DNA of 48,357 bases from CAZWRN01 sp964636275 (GCA_964636275.1 CAZWRN010000011.1:1-48357); one strand, 5' to 3'. Positions 7,797-16,076 are shown, numbered from the stretch's first letter. A program made the numbers and translations. Notes: generated from the sequence alone by a model not told the origin.

Positions 7797-8393
7797 ATGG
7801 CGACCATTCCTAAAGTTGTGCGAGAACTGATTGAGGCCTTTGAAAGGCTGCCTGGCATAGGTCCTAAATCAGCTCAACGTTTAACTTATTATTTACTTCA
7901 TGCCCCTAAAGAAGAGGCCGAATCTTTAGCCAATGCCGCATTGGCTTTAAAAGAGAGCACAGTTTTATGCTCTGTGTGCTTTAATATATCTGAAAAAGAT
8001 CCCTGTGAGATTGATACCGACCCCACACGGGATAAAAAAGTGATAGCCGTAGTGGAAGATCCACTCGATGTCCTGGCTTTAGACCGGACCAATTTCCGAG
8101 GGCTTTATCATGTACTTCATGGTGCAATTGCTCCGCTCCAAAACATTGGACCAGATGAGCTACATGTGCGGGAACTATTACCTAGACTAAAAGATAGTGT
8201 TGTCACAGAGGTGATCTTAGCGACTAATCCAACCATGGAGGGAGAAGCAACAGCTATGTATATTGACCGGCTGATCAGGCCTCTTGGTATCAAAGTTACT
8301 AGAATTGCCAGAGGTTTGCCAGTAGGTGGTGATTTAGAATATGCTGATGAAACAACATTATCCCGAGCAATGGAAGGGCGAAAAGAATATTAA
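7797..8393 (+). CDS. recR: Recombination protein RecR
   Basis: RecR works with RecO (and RecF) to load RecA at gaps. The N-terminal helix-hairpin-helix is LPGIGPKSAQRLTYYLL (residues 18-34). The zinc module reads CSVCFNISEKDPCEID: Cys58, Cys61 and Cys70 are present, but the fourth ligand, normally Cys at position 73, is Asp. The Toprim domain starts at VIAVVEDPLDVLALD, and the Walker-like GLPVGGDLEYADETTL near the C terminus is conserved. At 198 residues the length is normal. The missing cysteine is a real oddity and is discussed in the findings. Confidence 0.95.
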   Translation: MATIPKVVRELIEAFERLPGIGPKSAQRLTYYLLHAPKEEAESLANAALALKESTVLCSVCFNISEKDPCEIDTDPTRDKKVIAVVEDPLDVLALDRTNFRGLYHVLHGAIAPLQNIGPDELHVRELLPRLKDSVVTEVILATNPTMEGEATAMYIDRLIRPLGIKVTRIARGLPVGGDLEYADETTLSRAMEGRKEY

Positions 8394-8420
8394 TTAAATG
8401 ATAAAATATAAAGTACAAAT

Positions 8421-8446
8421 TATAAAACCTAGTCAGCAGTTTTATA
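8421..8446 (+). terminator. AT-rich hairpin downstream of recR
   Basis: TATAAAAC (8421-8428) pairs with GTTTTATA (8439-8446) around a 10-base loop, followed by a T-rich stretch. It could be a weak terminator. Confidence 0.35.
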
Positions 8447-8463
8447 TTTTATAATTTTTCCTT

Positions 8464-8469
8464 TATAAT
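8464..8469 (+). promoter_or_regulatory. -10 element of the 139-residue coiled-coil gene
   Basis: TATAAT ends six bases before the ATG at 8476, placing the start site at or next to the A of ATG. Confidence 0.6.
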
Positions 8470-8475
8470 TTCAGT

Positions 8476-8895
8476 ATGGCAGATGGCGACTCAACAAATA
8501 TCTCCGAAGTCTTAGGCAGCACTGTTCAGGATGCTGGTGTCAATCCAGTCAAGCAAGAAGCCAGTAAATGGTTTGAAGAAGCAGTGAGTTCACTCACTGG
8601 AAGCACAGATCCCCAAGCTCAGGCTCAAAAAGAGCAACACGAAGCTGAACAAAAAGCTAAAGACGCCAAAGATGCAGCTTACCAAAGAGAATGGCTGGCC
8701 AAACTAGCCGAAGAAGAAGCTAAAGCCCGGCAAGCCGCTCAACAGAAAGAGGCCGAATGGCAGCAAAGAAATGAAGTCAGAAAACAGGAAGATCAGGCAA
8801 AGAAGTTTGTTGAACAGCAAAAAGAAGCCTCAGTCAATCAAGCTGTTTATAATGCTGAAAGAAGTAAAGAACAGCGCAACGGAGTTGGCGGCTAA
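8476..8895 (+). CDS. Hypothetical coiled-coil protein, 139 aa
   Basis: The protein is not recognisable by family. Residues 50-125 are almost entirely Ala, Gln, Glu and Lys, with heptad-like spacing, so they should form a long charged helix or coiled coil. The first 45 residues are acidic and less regular. There is no signal peptide, membrane segment or cysteine. A perfect -10 just before the ATG supports expression as a single gene. Such Ala/Gln/Lys/Glu-rich proteins occur often in CPR genomes; any structural or membrane-tethering role is speculation. Confidence 0.6.
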   Translation: MADGDSTNISEVLGSTVQDAGVNPVKQEASKWFEEAVSSLTGSTDPQAQAQKEQHEAEQKAKDAKDAAYQREWLAKLAEEEAKARQAAQQKEAEWQQRNEVRKQEDQAKKFVEQQKEASVNQAVYNAERSKEQRNGVGG

Positions 8896-8899
8896 AATG

Positions 8900-8930
8900 T
8901 TGTCATCCTGAACTTGTTTCAGGATCTTTT
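8900..8930 (+). repeat. Palindromic repeat, copy 1 (upstream of cysS)
   Basis: A 31-base element centred on CCTGAACTTGTTTCAGG. Its reverse complement is identical over all 31 bases to 29,453-29,483 inside guaA. The TTGTTT inside it (8914-8919) is placed exactly as the -35 of cysS. Confidence 0.85.
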
Positions 8931-8942
8931 TTATTCTACAAT
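8914..8942 (+). promoter_or_regulatory. Promoter of cysS, -35 inside a palindromic repeat
   Basis: -35 TTGTTT (8914-8919), 17-base spacer, -10 TACAAT (8937-8942), six bases to the ATG. Confidence 0.7.
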
Positions 8943-8948
8943 CGCTTC

Positions 8949-10373
8949 ATGCTTAAACTTTTTAATACTTTAGGGAGATCCCTCCAAGAATTTAAACCTC
9001 TTAGTGACAAGGAAGTCACTTTATATACCTGTGGAGTGACGGTATATGACTACACTCATATTGGCCATCTGTATAAATATGTCGGAGATGACATTTTAAA
9101 AAGAGTCCTGCGAGCCAATGGTTTTAAAGTCAAACATGTGATGAATGTCACCGATGTTGGCCATCTGGAATCTGATGGTGATGAAGGGGGAGATAAGATG
9201 GAAAAAGGCGCAGCTAAAGCCGGAAAAACCGTCTGGGAGGTGGCTAAATATTTTGAAGAATACTCCTGGGAATCTTTAGCAAAAATAAATTTTGAAAAAC
9301 CAGACATCGTCTGCCGGGCTACTGAGCATATCCCTCAGCAAATTGAATTAATTAAAAAGTTAGAAGCCAAAGGTTTTACCTATCAGACGCCGCAGGCCAT
9401 TTATTTTGATGTGACAAAATTTCCCACATACACTGAACTATCAGGTCAAAAGCTTGAAGGCAAAGAAGTTGGTGTGAGGGGAGATGTCAAAGTAGATCCG
9501 CTGAAAAAACATCCGGCTGATTTTGCTCTGTGGTTTTTTACTGTCGGGCATTTTGCCAACCACGCTATGCACTGGCCTTCACCATGGGGAGAAGGATTTC
9601 CTGGCTGGCATATCGAATGTTCTGCTATGAGTATGGAATATCTAGGGGAAACTATCGATATTCATACCGGAGGAGTCGATCATATCCCCGTTCATCACAC
9701 CAATGAGATCGCTCAGTCGGAGGCAGCTACAGGTAAAAAATTTGTCAATTACTGGATCCATCATGAACATATGATGATTGATGGTGAAAAAATGTCCAAA
9801 TCCAAAGGCAACTTTTATAAAGTTGAAGATATTATGGAAAAAGGTTTTGAACCTTTAGCATTGCGTTATTTATTTTTGACTGCTCACTACAAAGACCAGA
9901 TGAACTTTACATTTGAATCATTAAAGGCGGCTCAAAACGCTCTAAATAAACTAAGGGAAGAGATTAGAGCTTGGCCCGCCTGCGCTAAAGCTTCGTCGGG
10001 TGACAATAGATTGTCAGAAGAGGCTAAAGGCGTACCAGGTCAGTTTTATCATAAATTCCTTGAGAGTGCTAACAATGATTTAAACACACCACAAGCTGTT
10101 GCGGTAATGTGGGAAATGGTACGCAGTGGCACCCCAACATCTAGTAAATCCGCTGACCTTTTAGCAATGGATAAAATTCTTGGACTGGATCTTGAGCAGT
10201 ATCTTGGTAAGCCTTTAGAAATTGCAGATGAAATCAAACAACTAGTAGACCAGAGAGAAGCAGCCAGACAAAATAAAGATTTTAAAACATCTGATGATTT
10301 AAGAAGTAAGATTCAAGAATTAGGATACGAAGTTGAAGATACAATCAGCGGCTCCCGCGTCAAAAAACTCTAA
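8949..10373 (+). CDS. cysS: Cysteinyl-tRNA synthetase
   Basis: This class I synthetase charges tRNA-Cys. The HIGH motif is at residues 37-40, preceded by the zinc ligand Cys28 in YTCGVTVYD. The GWHIECSAM block holds the second zinc cysteine, HHTNEIAQSE the following ligands, and KMSKS lies near 281-285. At 474 residues it matches the family. An in-frame insertion at 9,974-10,001 encodes PACAKASSG (from residue 343), which lies after the catalytic domain in the linker to the C-terminal helical bundle. The DNA there is palindromic and more GC-rich than its surroundings and resembles a second insertion in purL. Confidence 0.96.
   Translation: MLKLFNTLGRSLQEFKPLSDKEVTLYTCGVTVYDYTHIGHLYKYVGDDILKRVLRANGFKVKHVMNVTDVGHLESDGDEGGDKMEKGAAKAGKTVWEVAKYFEEYSWESLAKINFEKPDIVCRATEHIPQQIELIKKLEAKGFTYQTPQAIYFDVTKFPTYTELSGQKLEGKEVGVRGDVKVDPLKKHPADFALWFFTVGHFANHAMHWPSPWGEGFPGWHIECSAMSMEYLGETIDIHTGGVDHIPVHHTNEIAQSEAATGKKFVNYWIHHEHMMIDGEKMSKSKGNFYKVEDIMEKGFEPLALRYLFLTAHYKDQMNFTFESLKAAQNALNKLREEIRAWPACAKASSGDNRLSEEAKGVPGQFYHKFLESANNDLNTPQAVAVMWEMVRSGTPTSSKSADLLAMDKILGLDLEQYLGKPLEIADEIKQLVDQREAARQNKDFKTSDDLRSKIQELGYEVEDTISGSRVKKL
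9974..10001 (+). repeat. Palindromic repeat inserted in frame in cysS
   Basis: The segment runs from GCCCGCC to CGTCGGGT with an AAGCTT centre. It encodes ACAKASSG and matches the purL element (26,276-26,303) at about 16 of 22 core positions in the same frame and orientation. Confidence 0.65.
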
Positions 10374-10434
10374 ATTGTCCAGTTTTTGTCCAGAAGTTTA
10401 AACCACCCCATCCTACCCTAACATTATCACTATT

Positions 10435-11559
10435 ATGTTTGTCGAGCGGACGGCTTTGGCTTATCCTCAAAGGGAAGGCGAAGTCATTTTTTTTTCAGGT
10501 CGGAAAGATACGCCTCGTTTACCTGGGGTGATGCTCTTGCAAAATCCAAATTCGACTGCCAGAATGAGGTTAATGGATCAGGCTGTTGAGAAAATAGAAA
10601 TACCTACACCAGAAGTAGATGTTGCAGAAAAAACCATTCAGGCTGAAAAGGAACTTTATTTAAAATCTATCTTTCAAAACAACGGGTTATTAGCTGGAAC
10701 CAGCGGTAGACTACTTAGACAGCAAGATGAATTACCTCAGGCACCCTCAAGCACCACTTCTGATAATATTGCTAAAACGACTGTCAATGAATTTTATCAG
10801 TATTCAGTGAAAGGAGATGTGCTACCTTTATCTGAGCATATTGAAGGTGATCTCTATAAAGCCTATATGATGGCCAATCAACGGCAGAGCAATGGTAGTT
10901 TACAAACTGGGCATCAAGAGTTTGATGCAGAGATTGGAAATTGGTTTAATATGCTAAATGGTCAGCTTTTTCGTACCAATCGGATCGATGATCCTTCTAA
11001 AATCGGTTTAGAGGAAACATTTAAAAGTATGTCTCTGGCAATGCGTTTAAACGAAGCGTTTCCAGAAAGAGCCAGTAAAATCGATGTTTATGATGTATCA
11101 CTGCGACAGGGCGGGTTCAGACAAGGGCAAATGTTAAAGTTAGCCGCTGCTTTTCTGGAAAAGGCAGCTCAGGGTGTGTTGTATCAATCAGATCATAAAA
11201 AAATCCCGGTCCGCCCCAAAGATGAGTCAAATATGGCTAAAGCCCGGATGACTTATCAGTCAGATGGTTGTACTTCTGAAGAGTACAGTTTAGGGAGTAA
11301 TGCCCTAGCTGCGGTCATGGCACTTCGGTTTATGGGGGAATTCCATCCACAGGCTGTTCAAGATATAGCTGTCGATTGGCGAGTGTTGGATCAGGCCAAA
11401 AAAGATCTGCAGAAATTTTCAGATCAGCCTGGAGTATACCAAGATCCCAACCTGGTGATGTTAATGGGTGAACATATTTCCAATCTAAGGGCGGCTGAAA
11501 AACTGAAAAATTTATCTCAACCAGAGAATATTAGCCAATTTAGACAACCAACTGCTTGA
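10435..11559 (+). CDS. Hypothetical protein, 374 aa
   Basis: I do not recognise this protein. It is soluble, helix-rich after residue 100 and has a single cysteine near residue 280. The N-terminal 30 residues look like a short beta region (EVIFFSGRKDTPRLPGVMLL). There is a disordered Pro/Ser/Thr stretch around 98-112. I see no P-loop, helix-turn-helix or transmembrane segment. The start is uncertain: ATG 10435 follows ATTATCACTATT, and no clear promoter is visible. Its stop codon TGA is part of the rarA -35. Long lineage-specific proteins like this one could be cytoplasmic or secreted by an unknown route. Confidence 0.6.
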   Translation: MFVERTALAYPQREGEVIFFSGRKDTPRLPGVMLLQNPNSTARMRLMDQAVEKIEIPTPEVDVAEKTIQAEKELYLKSIFQNNGLLAGTSGRLLRQQDELPQAPSSTTSDNIAKTTVNEFYQYSVKGDVLPLSEHIEGDLYKAYMMANQRQSNGSLQTGHQEFDAEIGNWFNMLNGQLFRTNRIDDPSKIGLEETFKSMSLAMRLNEAFPERASKIDVYDVSLRQGGFRQGQMLKLAAAFLEKAAQGVLYQSDHKKIPVRPKDESNMAKARMTYQSDGCTSEEYSLGSNALAAVMALRFMGEFHPQAVQDIAVDWRVLDQAKKDLQKFSDQPGVYQDPNLVMLMGEHISNLRAAEKLKNLSQPENISQFRQPTA

Positions 11560-11584
11560 ACTTCGCTTTTTTTTCGGCTACGAT
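11556..11584 (+). promoter_or_regulatory. Promoter of rarA overlapping the upstream stop codon
   Basis: -35 TTGAAC (11556-11561) contains the TGA stop of the preceding gene. After 17 bases comes -10 TACGAT (11579-11584), eight bases before the ATG. Confidence 0.65.
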
Positions 11585-11592
11585 ATGCCTCT

Positions 11593-12780
11593 ATGATCCC
11601 TCTTTCCGATCGCATGCGTCCTCAAACACTGACAGAATATGCCGGACAGCAGCATATTTTAGCTCCAGATAAATTGCTCTATAAAGCCATCAAAGACAAT
11701 CAGATCTTTTCAATGATCTTTTGGGGACCCCCGGGAGTAGGGAAGACTACCTTAGCTCGCATTATTGCCCAAGAGACAGATTCGGACTTTATGGAGTTTT
11801 CAGCCGTCACCACATCGATCGCGGATCTAAAAAAGATCTTTGAAGAGCTTAAAGGTCAGCGAACTCTTTTCGCCAAAAAACAAACTATCGTTTTTATCGA
11901 TGAAATTCACCGCTTTAACAAAGCCCAGCAGGATGCTTTTTTGTCCTATGTTGAAAATGGCACCATTACATTGATAGGTGCCACCACTGAAAATCCCAGT
12001 TTTGAAATCATCGCGCCCCTTTTGTCTCGTTCAAGAGTATTTGTCCTCCAGTCTTTGAATCCGGAGGATATTTCCGGTCTAATCGACCGGGCGCTCAAAG
12101 ATAAAGAGCGGGGACTAGGTGAGTTTAAAGTAAAAATCACCAAAGACGCCAAAGAATTTTTGGTAGAAACCTGCAATGGTGATGCTAGGAGTATTTTAAA
12201 TACTCTGGAAATTGCAGCTCAGTTTGCCACAGATAAAAAAATTACTAAAGAGCTGATTGAAGAAGCGCTGCAGCACCGGGCACTTTCCTATGACAAGGGG
12301 GGAGAGGAGCACTACAATACCATTTCAGCTTTTATTAAATCGATGCGAGCCTCCAATGTTGATGCGGCAATTTATTATTTATCCCGAATGATCGAAGCCG
12401 GAGAGGATCCGTTATTTATCGCCAGACGAATGGTTATTTTTGCTTCAGAAGATATCGGCATGGCACAGCCCACTGCATTGGTCGTGGCCAATGAAGTCTT
12501 TAAAGCCTGCGAGACCATTGGCTATCCGGAATGCGGGATTAATTTAGCTCATGGAGTAGTTTATCTGGCATCTGCCAAAAAAGACCGCAGTGCCTATGAT
12601 GCTTTCAGAGCGGCTCAATCGGATGTCAAACAATTTGGCAATCTGCCGATCCCGATGAATCTGAGAAATGCACCCACCAAGCTGATGAAAGAAGTGGGCT
12701 ATGGAAAAGGTTACGAGATGTATACCGAAGAAAATTTATTACCCGAAAAGCTTAAAGGGAAAAAATATTTCAAAAGCTAG
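11593..12780 (+). CDS. rarA: Replication-associated recombination protein A (AAA+ ATPase)
   Basis: RarA (MgsA) is a clamp-loader-like ATPase acting at stalled forks. The N terminus PLSDRMRPQTLTEYAGQQH is the family start. Walker A GPPGVGKTT spans residues 45-53, Walker B is VFIDEIHRFNKAQQDAFL, and sensor 1 is GATTENPSFE. The C-terminal half has the YDKGGEEHYNTISAFIKSMRAS block and the tetramerisation domain ending in NLPIPMNLRNAPT. Length (395) is slightly short of E. coli RarA (447). It is transcribed alone from a near-leaderless promoter. Confidence 0.95.
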   Translation: MIPLSDRMRPQTLTEYAGQQHILAPDKLLYKAIKDNQIFSMIFWGPPGVGKTTLARIIAQETDSDFMEFSAVTTSIADLKKIFEELKGQRTLFAKKQTIVFIDEIHRFNKAQQDAFLSYVENGTITLIGATTENPSFEIIAPLLSRSRVFVLQSLNPEDISGLIDRALKDKERGLGEFKVKITKDAKEFLVETCNGDARSILNTLEIAAQFATDKKITKELIEEALQHRALSYDKGGEEHYNTISAFIKSMRASNVDAAIYYLSRMIEAGEDPLFIARRMVIFASEDIGMAQPTALVVANEVFKACETIGYPECGINLAHGVVYLASAKKDRSAYDAFRAAQSDVKQFGNLPIPMNLRNAPTKLMKEVGYGKGYEMYTEENLLPEKLKGKKYFKS

Positions 12781-12806
12781 ACAATCTGACAAACTTTATT
12801 TATAGT
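12778..12806 (+). promoter_or_regulatory. Promoter of the 89-residue gene, -35 overlapping the rarA stop
   Basis: -35 TAGACA (12778-12783) begins with the TAG stop of rarA. After 17 bases comes -10 TATAGT (12801-12806), six bases before the ATG. Confidence 0.65.
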
Positions 12807-12812
12807 AGATAT

Positions 12813-13082
12813 ATGGGTCTAGAACAAAATCCAACTCCTGACACTGCAGCCCCTGCACCGGCCCCTGAAGCTTCTGTTGCACAAAAAACTGGCAAATTGG
12901 ATTGGTTAAAAAGTTTATTTGGTAAAAATAAATCAACGATGCAAAAGCAAGATGGTCCTATTCCGGGTGTGACCCCTGCTACAGATAATGAATTAAATGC
13001 ATCTGGTCCCCGAGTATCCTTACCAGCAGAACAAGCTGATATTAATCGAACTGAATTAAACTCAGCCCAAAAAGTCGCCTAA
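12813..13082 (+). CDS. Hypothetical protein, 89 aa, Pro/Ala-rich
   Basis: This short protein has no recognisable family. The first 25 residues are Pro/Ala-rich (PDTAAPAPAPEA), followed by a short amphipathic helix KLDWLKSLFGK and then a polar, probably disordered tail. The strong promoter directly before its ATG and normal codon usage support a real gene. The hydrophobic-basic helix could bind membrane or a partner, but nothing identifies its role. Confidence 0.6.
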   Translation: MGLEQNPTPDTAAPAPAPEASVAQKTGKLDWLKSLFGKNKSTMQKQDGPIPGVTPATDNELNASGPRVSLPAEQADINRTELNSAQKVA

Positions 13083-13121
13083 TCTGACATATAGTCATTC
13101 CTTATATTTTAAATCATAAAT

Positions 13122-13190
13122 CTAACTGCGAAGCAGGAGATTGCTCAAATCTTAAATCTAGACTCTAGACTCTTGTCACTAGACCCTATT
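13122..13190 (+). repeat. Spacer word repeats upstream of cmk
   Basis: The spacer contains AAATCATAAATCT, then AAATCTTAAATCTAGACT, then CTAGACTCTTGTCACTAGA. The AAATCTT word recurs at 45,871-45,884 and the CTCTAGACTCTTG word recurs upstream of purE. The cmk -35 lies inside. Confidence 0.6.
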
Positions 13191-13201
13191 CACTATATAA
13201 T
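13173..13201 (+). promoter_or_regulatory. Promoter of cmk
   Basis: -35 TTGTCA (13173-13178), 17-base spacer, -10 TATAAT (13196-13201), nine bases to a GTG start. Confidence 0.75.
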
Positions 13202-13210
13202 CCTTTTTTA

Positions 13211-13879
13211 GTGTCAATTGTAATTCCCATCGACGGGCCCACCTCTTCCGGAAAATCTTCCGTTGGTTTCCTCTTTTCTAAAAGTATTGATTTCCAATAC
13301 GTTGATTCAGGGGCAATTTTTCGGGCGGGTACTATCCAGATTTTAAAGCAAAATATTTCCCTTGAAAATGAAGAAGAGGTTGCCAGGGTATTTGCTGCAG
13401 CCCATATCGAATTTAAAGAGGTCAATGACAGGGTGCATACATTTTTAAACGGAGAAGATATATCAGACAATCTCCACAACCCGGATGTCACAAAAGCAGT
13501 CCCTGTAGTCAGCGCTTATATGAAAGTCAGAGAAGCCTCCACCAAGCTTCAGCGTGAAATTGCTGCCAGAGCCAACACCGTCATGTGTGGTCGGGATATT
13601 GGTACGGAGATTTTTCCTGATGTTAAGCTCAAATTTTATCTGACTGCCGACATCCAGGTTCGTGCTCAAAGACGGTGGTCTCAGCTACGGGAAAAAGATC
13701 CAAATATTTCTTATGAACAGGTACTGGAAGATATGATTGATCGGGATAAAAAAGATATGACTAGAAAAATATCTCCTCTTCGTATTGCTCCGGATGCGGT
13801 GATCATTGAAAACACCGTAGCCACCAGTAAAGAGTCTGTTGAAAAGATGTTGAGTTATTATCAGAAGATATATGGTTAG
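13211..13879 (+). CDS. cmk: Cytidylate kinase
   Basis: Cmk phosphorylates CMP and dCMP. The P-loop is GPTSSGKSS (residues 9-17), followed by YVDSGAIFRAG where most Cmk proteins have LDTGAMYRA. CGRDIGTEIFPDVKLKFYLTA and the RAQRRWSQL arginine segment are family signatures; RDKKDMTRKISPLRIAPDA corresponds to the lid and CMP-specific region. Length (222) is standard. The start is GTG at 13211, supported by the consensus-like promoter ending nine bases before it and by the IVIPIDGP start of the fold. It is monocistronic, with the uppP spacer array directly behind. Confidence 0.94.
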   Translation: MSIVIPIDGPTSSGKSSVGFLFSKSIDFQYVDSGAIFRAGTIQILKQNISLENEEEVARVFAAAHIEFKEVNDRVHTFLNGEDISDNLHNPDVTKAVPVVSAYMKVREASTKLQREIAARANTVMCGRDIGTEIFPDVKLKFYLTADIQVRAQRRWSQLREKDPNISYEQVLEDMIDRDKKDMTRKISPLRIAPDAVIIENTVATSKESVEKMLSYYQKIYG

Positions 13880-13881
13880 AG

Positions 13882-13929
13882 TTGTTAAATTGTTAAATTG
13901 TTAAATTGTTAAATTGTTAAATTGTTAGG
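13882..13929 (+). repeat. Tandem 8-base repeat TTGTTAAA
   Basis: Five perfect copies of TTGTTAAA and a sixth ending TTGTTAGG lie between cmk and uppP. Each copy contains TTGTTA, a passable -35 hexamer. The unit is the reverse complement, in rotated phase, of AACAATTT found at 34,605 and 40,761. Confidence 0.9.
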
Positions 13930-13937
13930 TTATATTA

Positions 13938-14708
13938 ATGGATTTAATTCAGGCTCTCATATTATCAATTGTGGAAGGAATTACTGAATTTCTTCCTATC
14001 TCATCCACCGGCCACTTAATCTTGACCAATCAACTCCTTGGTATCACCGAGACAGAATTTGTTAAAAGTTTTGAGATTTATATTCAGCTCGGAGCCATCT
14101 TGGCCGTTGTAGTCCTCTATGCCCAAAAATATATCCAAAATGTCAAAGTCTGGAAAAATGTGATAGCAGCCTTTTTACCAACCGCTCTGATTGGATTTGT
14201 TTTGTATAAATTTGTTAAAACCTACCTGTTGGGCAATGAATTGGTCGTAGTATTATCACTGCTGATAGGTGGTATCTTACTGATTTGGCTGGAAAAAATT
14301 CACCAAGAGAAAGATCAGGATATTTCAAAAATTGAAGATCTGACCCTCAAACAATCGTTTCTGATCGGTCTAGCTCAGTCAGTCTCTATTATTCCGGGTG
14401 TATCCCGCTCCGCTGCAACCATTTTAGGAGCCCTCTTTTTGGGAGCCAAAAGAGGCACAGCAGTAGAATTTTCCTTTTTACTGGCTGTTCCAACCATGCT
14501 TGCAGCATCTGGTTATGATCTGTTCAAATCAAATATGATTTTTTCCAGCCAGGAATGGTTATTAATTGCGGTTGGATTTAGCGGATCATTTTTCACTGCT
14601 CTGATTGTTGTCCGATGGTTTATCAAATTTGTCCAAACCAATACTTTTATTCCGTTTGGGATCTATCGGATTGTTCTTGGACTGCTATTTTTAATTTATC
14701 TGCTTTGA
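13938..14708 (+). CDS. uppP: Undecaprenyl-diphosphate phosphatase
   Basis: UppP (BacA) recycles the lipid carrier for peptidoglycan and other wall polymers and confers bacitracin tolerance when overproduced. The first motif EGITEFLPISSTGH spans residues 13-26 and the second, PGVSRSAATI, starts near 153. Eight or so hydrophobic segments fit an inner-membrane protein, and 256 residues is close to the family norm of about 265-275. The -10 is unclear: TATATT at 13931-13936 is only one base from the ATG. The upstream tandem array offers several possible -35 hexamers in different phases. Confidence 0.95.
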   Translation: MDLIQALILSIVEGITEFLPISSTGHLILTNQLLGITETEFVKSFEIYIQLGAILAVVVLYAQKYIQNVKVWKNVIAAFLPTALIGFVLYKFVKTYLLGNELVVVLSLLIGGILLIWLEKIHQEKDQDISKIEDLTLKQSFLIGLAQSVSIIPGVSRSAATILGALFLGAKRGTAVEFSFLLAVPTMLAASGYDLFKSNMIFSSQEWLLIAVGFSGSFFTALIVVRWFIKFVQTNTFIPFGIYRIVLGLLFLIYLL

Positions 14709-14710
14709 GC

Positions 14711-14739
14711 TTGCTTCCATTTGGAAAGTCTGTTATCCT
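14711..14739 (+). promoter_or_regulatory. Promoter of the M16 peptidase gene
   Basis: -35 TTGCTT (14711-14716), 17-base spacer, -10 TATCCT (14734-14739), eight bases before the ATG at 14748. It excludes the TTG at 14721 as a start. Confidence 0.65.
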
Positions 14740-14747
14740 ACCTCCAC

Positions 14748-16013
14748 ATGTACCAAGTCAAAACTCTAAAAAATGGTTTAACACTGATCACCGTTCCAAT
14801 GCCACATCTGGATTCAGTTACAACGCTGGTAGCTGTGGGTGCAGGATCCCGTTATGAAACTCGCAAAATCAATGGGATCTCCCATTTTTTAGAGCACATG
14901 TTTTTTAAAGGTAGTAAAAAATATCCGACAGCTGAAGTCATTTCGACTTTAGTTGATGGTATTGGTGCTGTAAATAATGCTGCCACTTCAAAAGAGTGGA
15001 CCTACTACTGGATCAAATCTTCAGCCAAACACGTTGAACTTTCAACCGATATATTGGCTTCGATGCTGAAGGAATCGATTTTAGACAAAAACGAAATTGA
15101 GAGAGAAAAAGGGGTTATTATTGAGGAGCTGCGAATGTATCGAGACAATCCGGCCCGTTATATCTGGGATCTATATGAGCAGTTGCAATTTGGTAACCAG
15201 CCTTTGGGTTGGGATATCGGTGGAGATGAGCCAACTATTATGGGGGTGTCACACTCTGACTTTATAAAATATGTTGATTCACTGTATTCTCCCAAAAACA
15301 TGGCTTTGGTTTTTGCCGGGAAAATACCCAAAGATATCGAGGCTATGGCTGAAAAATACTTTAATGACCTGCCAGAAAGAAGTTCGTTTAAAGCTCCAGC
15401 TTACAAAAAAACCAAACAAACTAAAGCCAGGGTAAATGCTTTTTATAAAAAAACTGATCAGGCCAATTTGGTATTGGGAGTAGAAGCCTATGACCGCAAT
15501 GATCCCAAAAAATACGCTGCCAGGATCCTGGCGACCATTCTTGGTGAAGGGATGTCTTCCCGACTCTTTATGCAGGTCAGGGAAAGAAGAGGATTGGCCT
15601 ATCATGTATCAGCCGATCATGAGACTTACATCGATACAGGTATGTTTGTAGCTGCCGCTGGAATCAAGTTGGAAAAAATTGAAGAGGGATTGAAAGTAAT
15701 AAAAGATGAGCTGGAAGCCACCACCAAAAATTTAGTGACTCCTGATGAGATGAAAAAAGCTAAAGAGATGATCAGGGGGAGACTGGCCTTAAGAAGTGAA
15801 TCAACCAACTTTTTGGCTGAACATTTTGGAGTAAAATATATTTTGGATCGAGAGCTGGAATCTTTTGATGAATATTTAAAAAATATTGATGCAGTCACAG
15901 CTGAAGATGTAATGGCCGTGGCCAAAGAGCTATTCAAAAAAGATCGTTACAATTTACAGCTGATTGGCCCTTTCAAATCAACAGCTAAATTTGAAAAAAT
16001 CATCAACTCCTAG
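14748..16013 (+). CDS. M16 family zinc peptidase
   Basis: The protein is a pitrilysin/processing-peptidase-type metallopeptidase. The inverted zinc motif HFLEH gives His46, Glu49 and His50, and the third ligand is a glutamate in VIIEELRMYRDNP, about 75 residues on. The C-terminal half has the RERRGLAYHVSADHETY block of the partner domain, including the substrate-binding R and Y residues. Length (421) is the standard two-domain size. There is no signal peptide, so it is probably cytoplasmic. It stands alone with its own near-leaderless promoter, directly after uppP. Confidence 0.93.
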   Translation: MYQVKTLKNGLTLITVPMPHLDSVTTLVAVGAGSRYETRKINGISHFLEHMFFKGSKKYPTAEVISTLVDGIGAVNNAATSKEWTYYWIKSSAKHVELSTDILASMLKESILDKNEIEREKGVIIEELRMYRDNPARYIWDLYEQLQFGNQPLGWDIGGDEPTIMGVSHSDFIKYVDSLYSPKNMALVFAGKIPKDIEAMAEKYFNDLPERSSFKAPAYKKTKQTKARVNAFYKKTDQANLVLGVEAYDRNDPKKYAARILATILGEGMSSRLFMQVRERRGLAYHVSADHETYIDTGMFVAAAGIKLEKIEEGLKVIKDELEATTKNLVTPDEMKKAKEMIRGRLALRSESTNFLAEHFGVKYILDRELESFDEYLKNIDAVTAEDVMAVAKELFKKDRYNLQLIGPFKSTAKFEKIINS

Positions 16014-16029
16014 TTTTAATTTTTGGTTT

Positions 16030-16064
16030 CTACCTACAACCTATCCCCTACAACCTACTTACTA
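16030..16064 (+). repeat. Spacer word repeat CTACAACCTA upstream of the DUF1361 gene
   Basis: The spacer contains CTACCTACAACCTATC and then CCTACAACCTACTTACTA. The reverse complement of 23,520-23,561 carries the same words (CTACAACCTA, CCTACTTACTA). Confidence 0.55.
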
Positions 16065-16070
16065 TATAAT
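16065..16070 (+). promoter_or_regulatory. -10 element of the DUF1361 gene
   Basis: TATAAT ends six bases before the ATG at 16077. No good -35 is seen. The TTG at 16023 lies upstream of it and is not the start. Confidence 0.6.
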
Positions 16071-16076
16071 AAAGAA

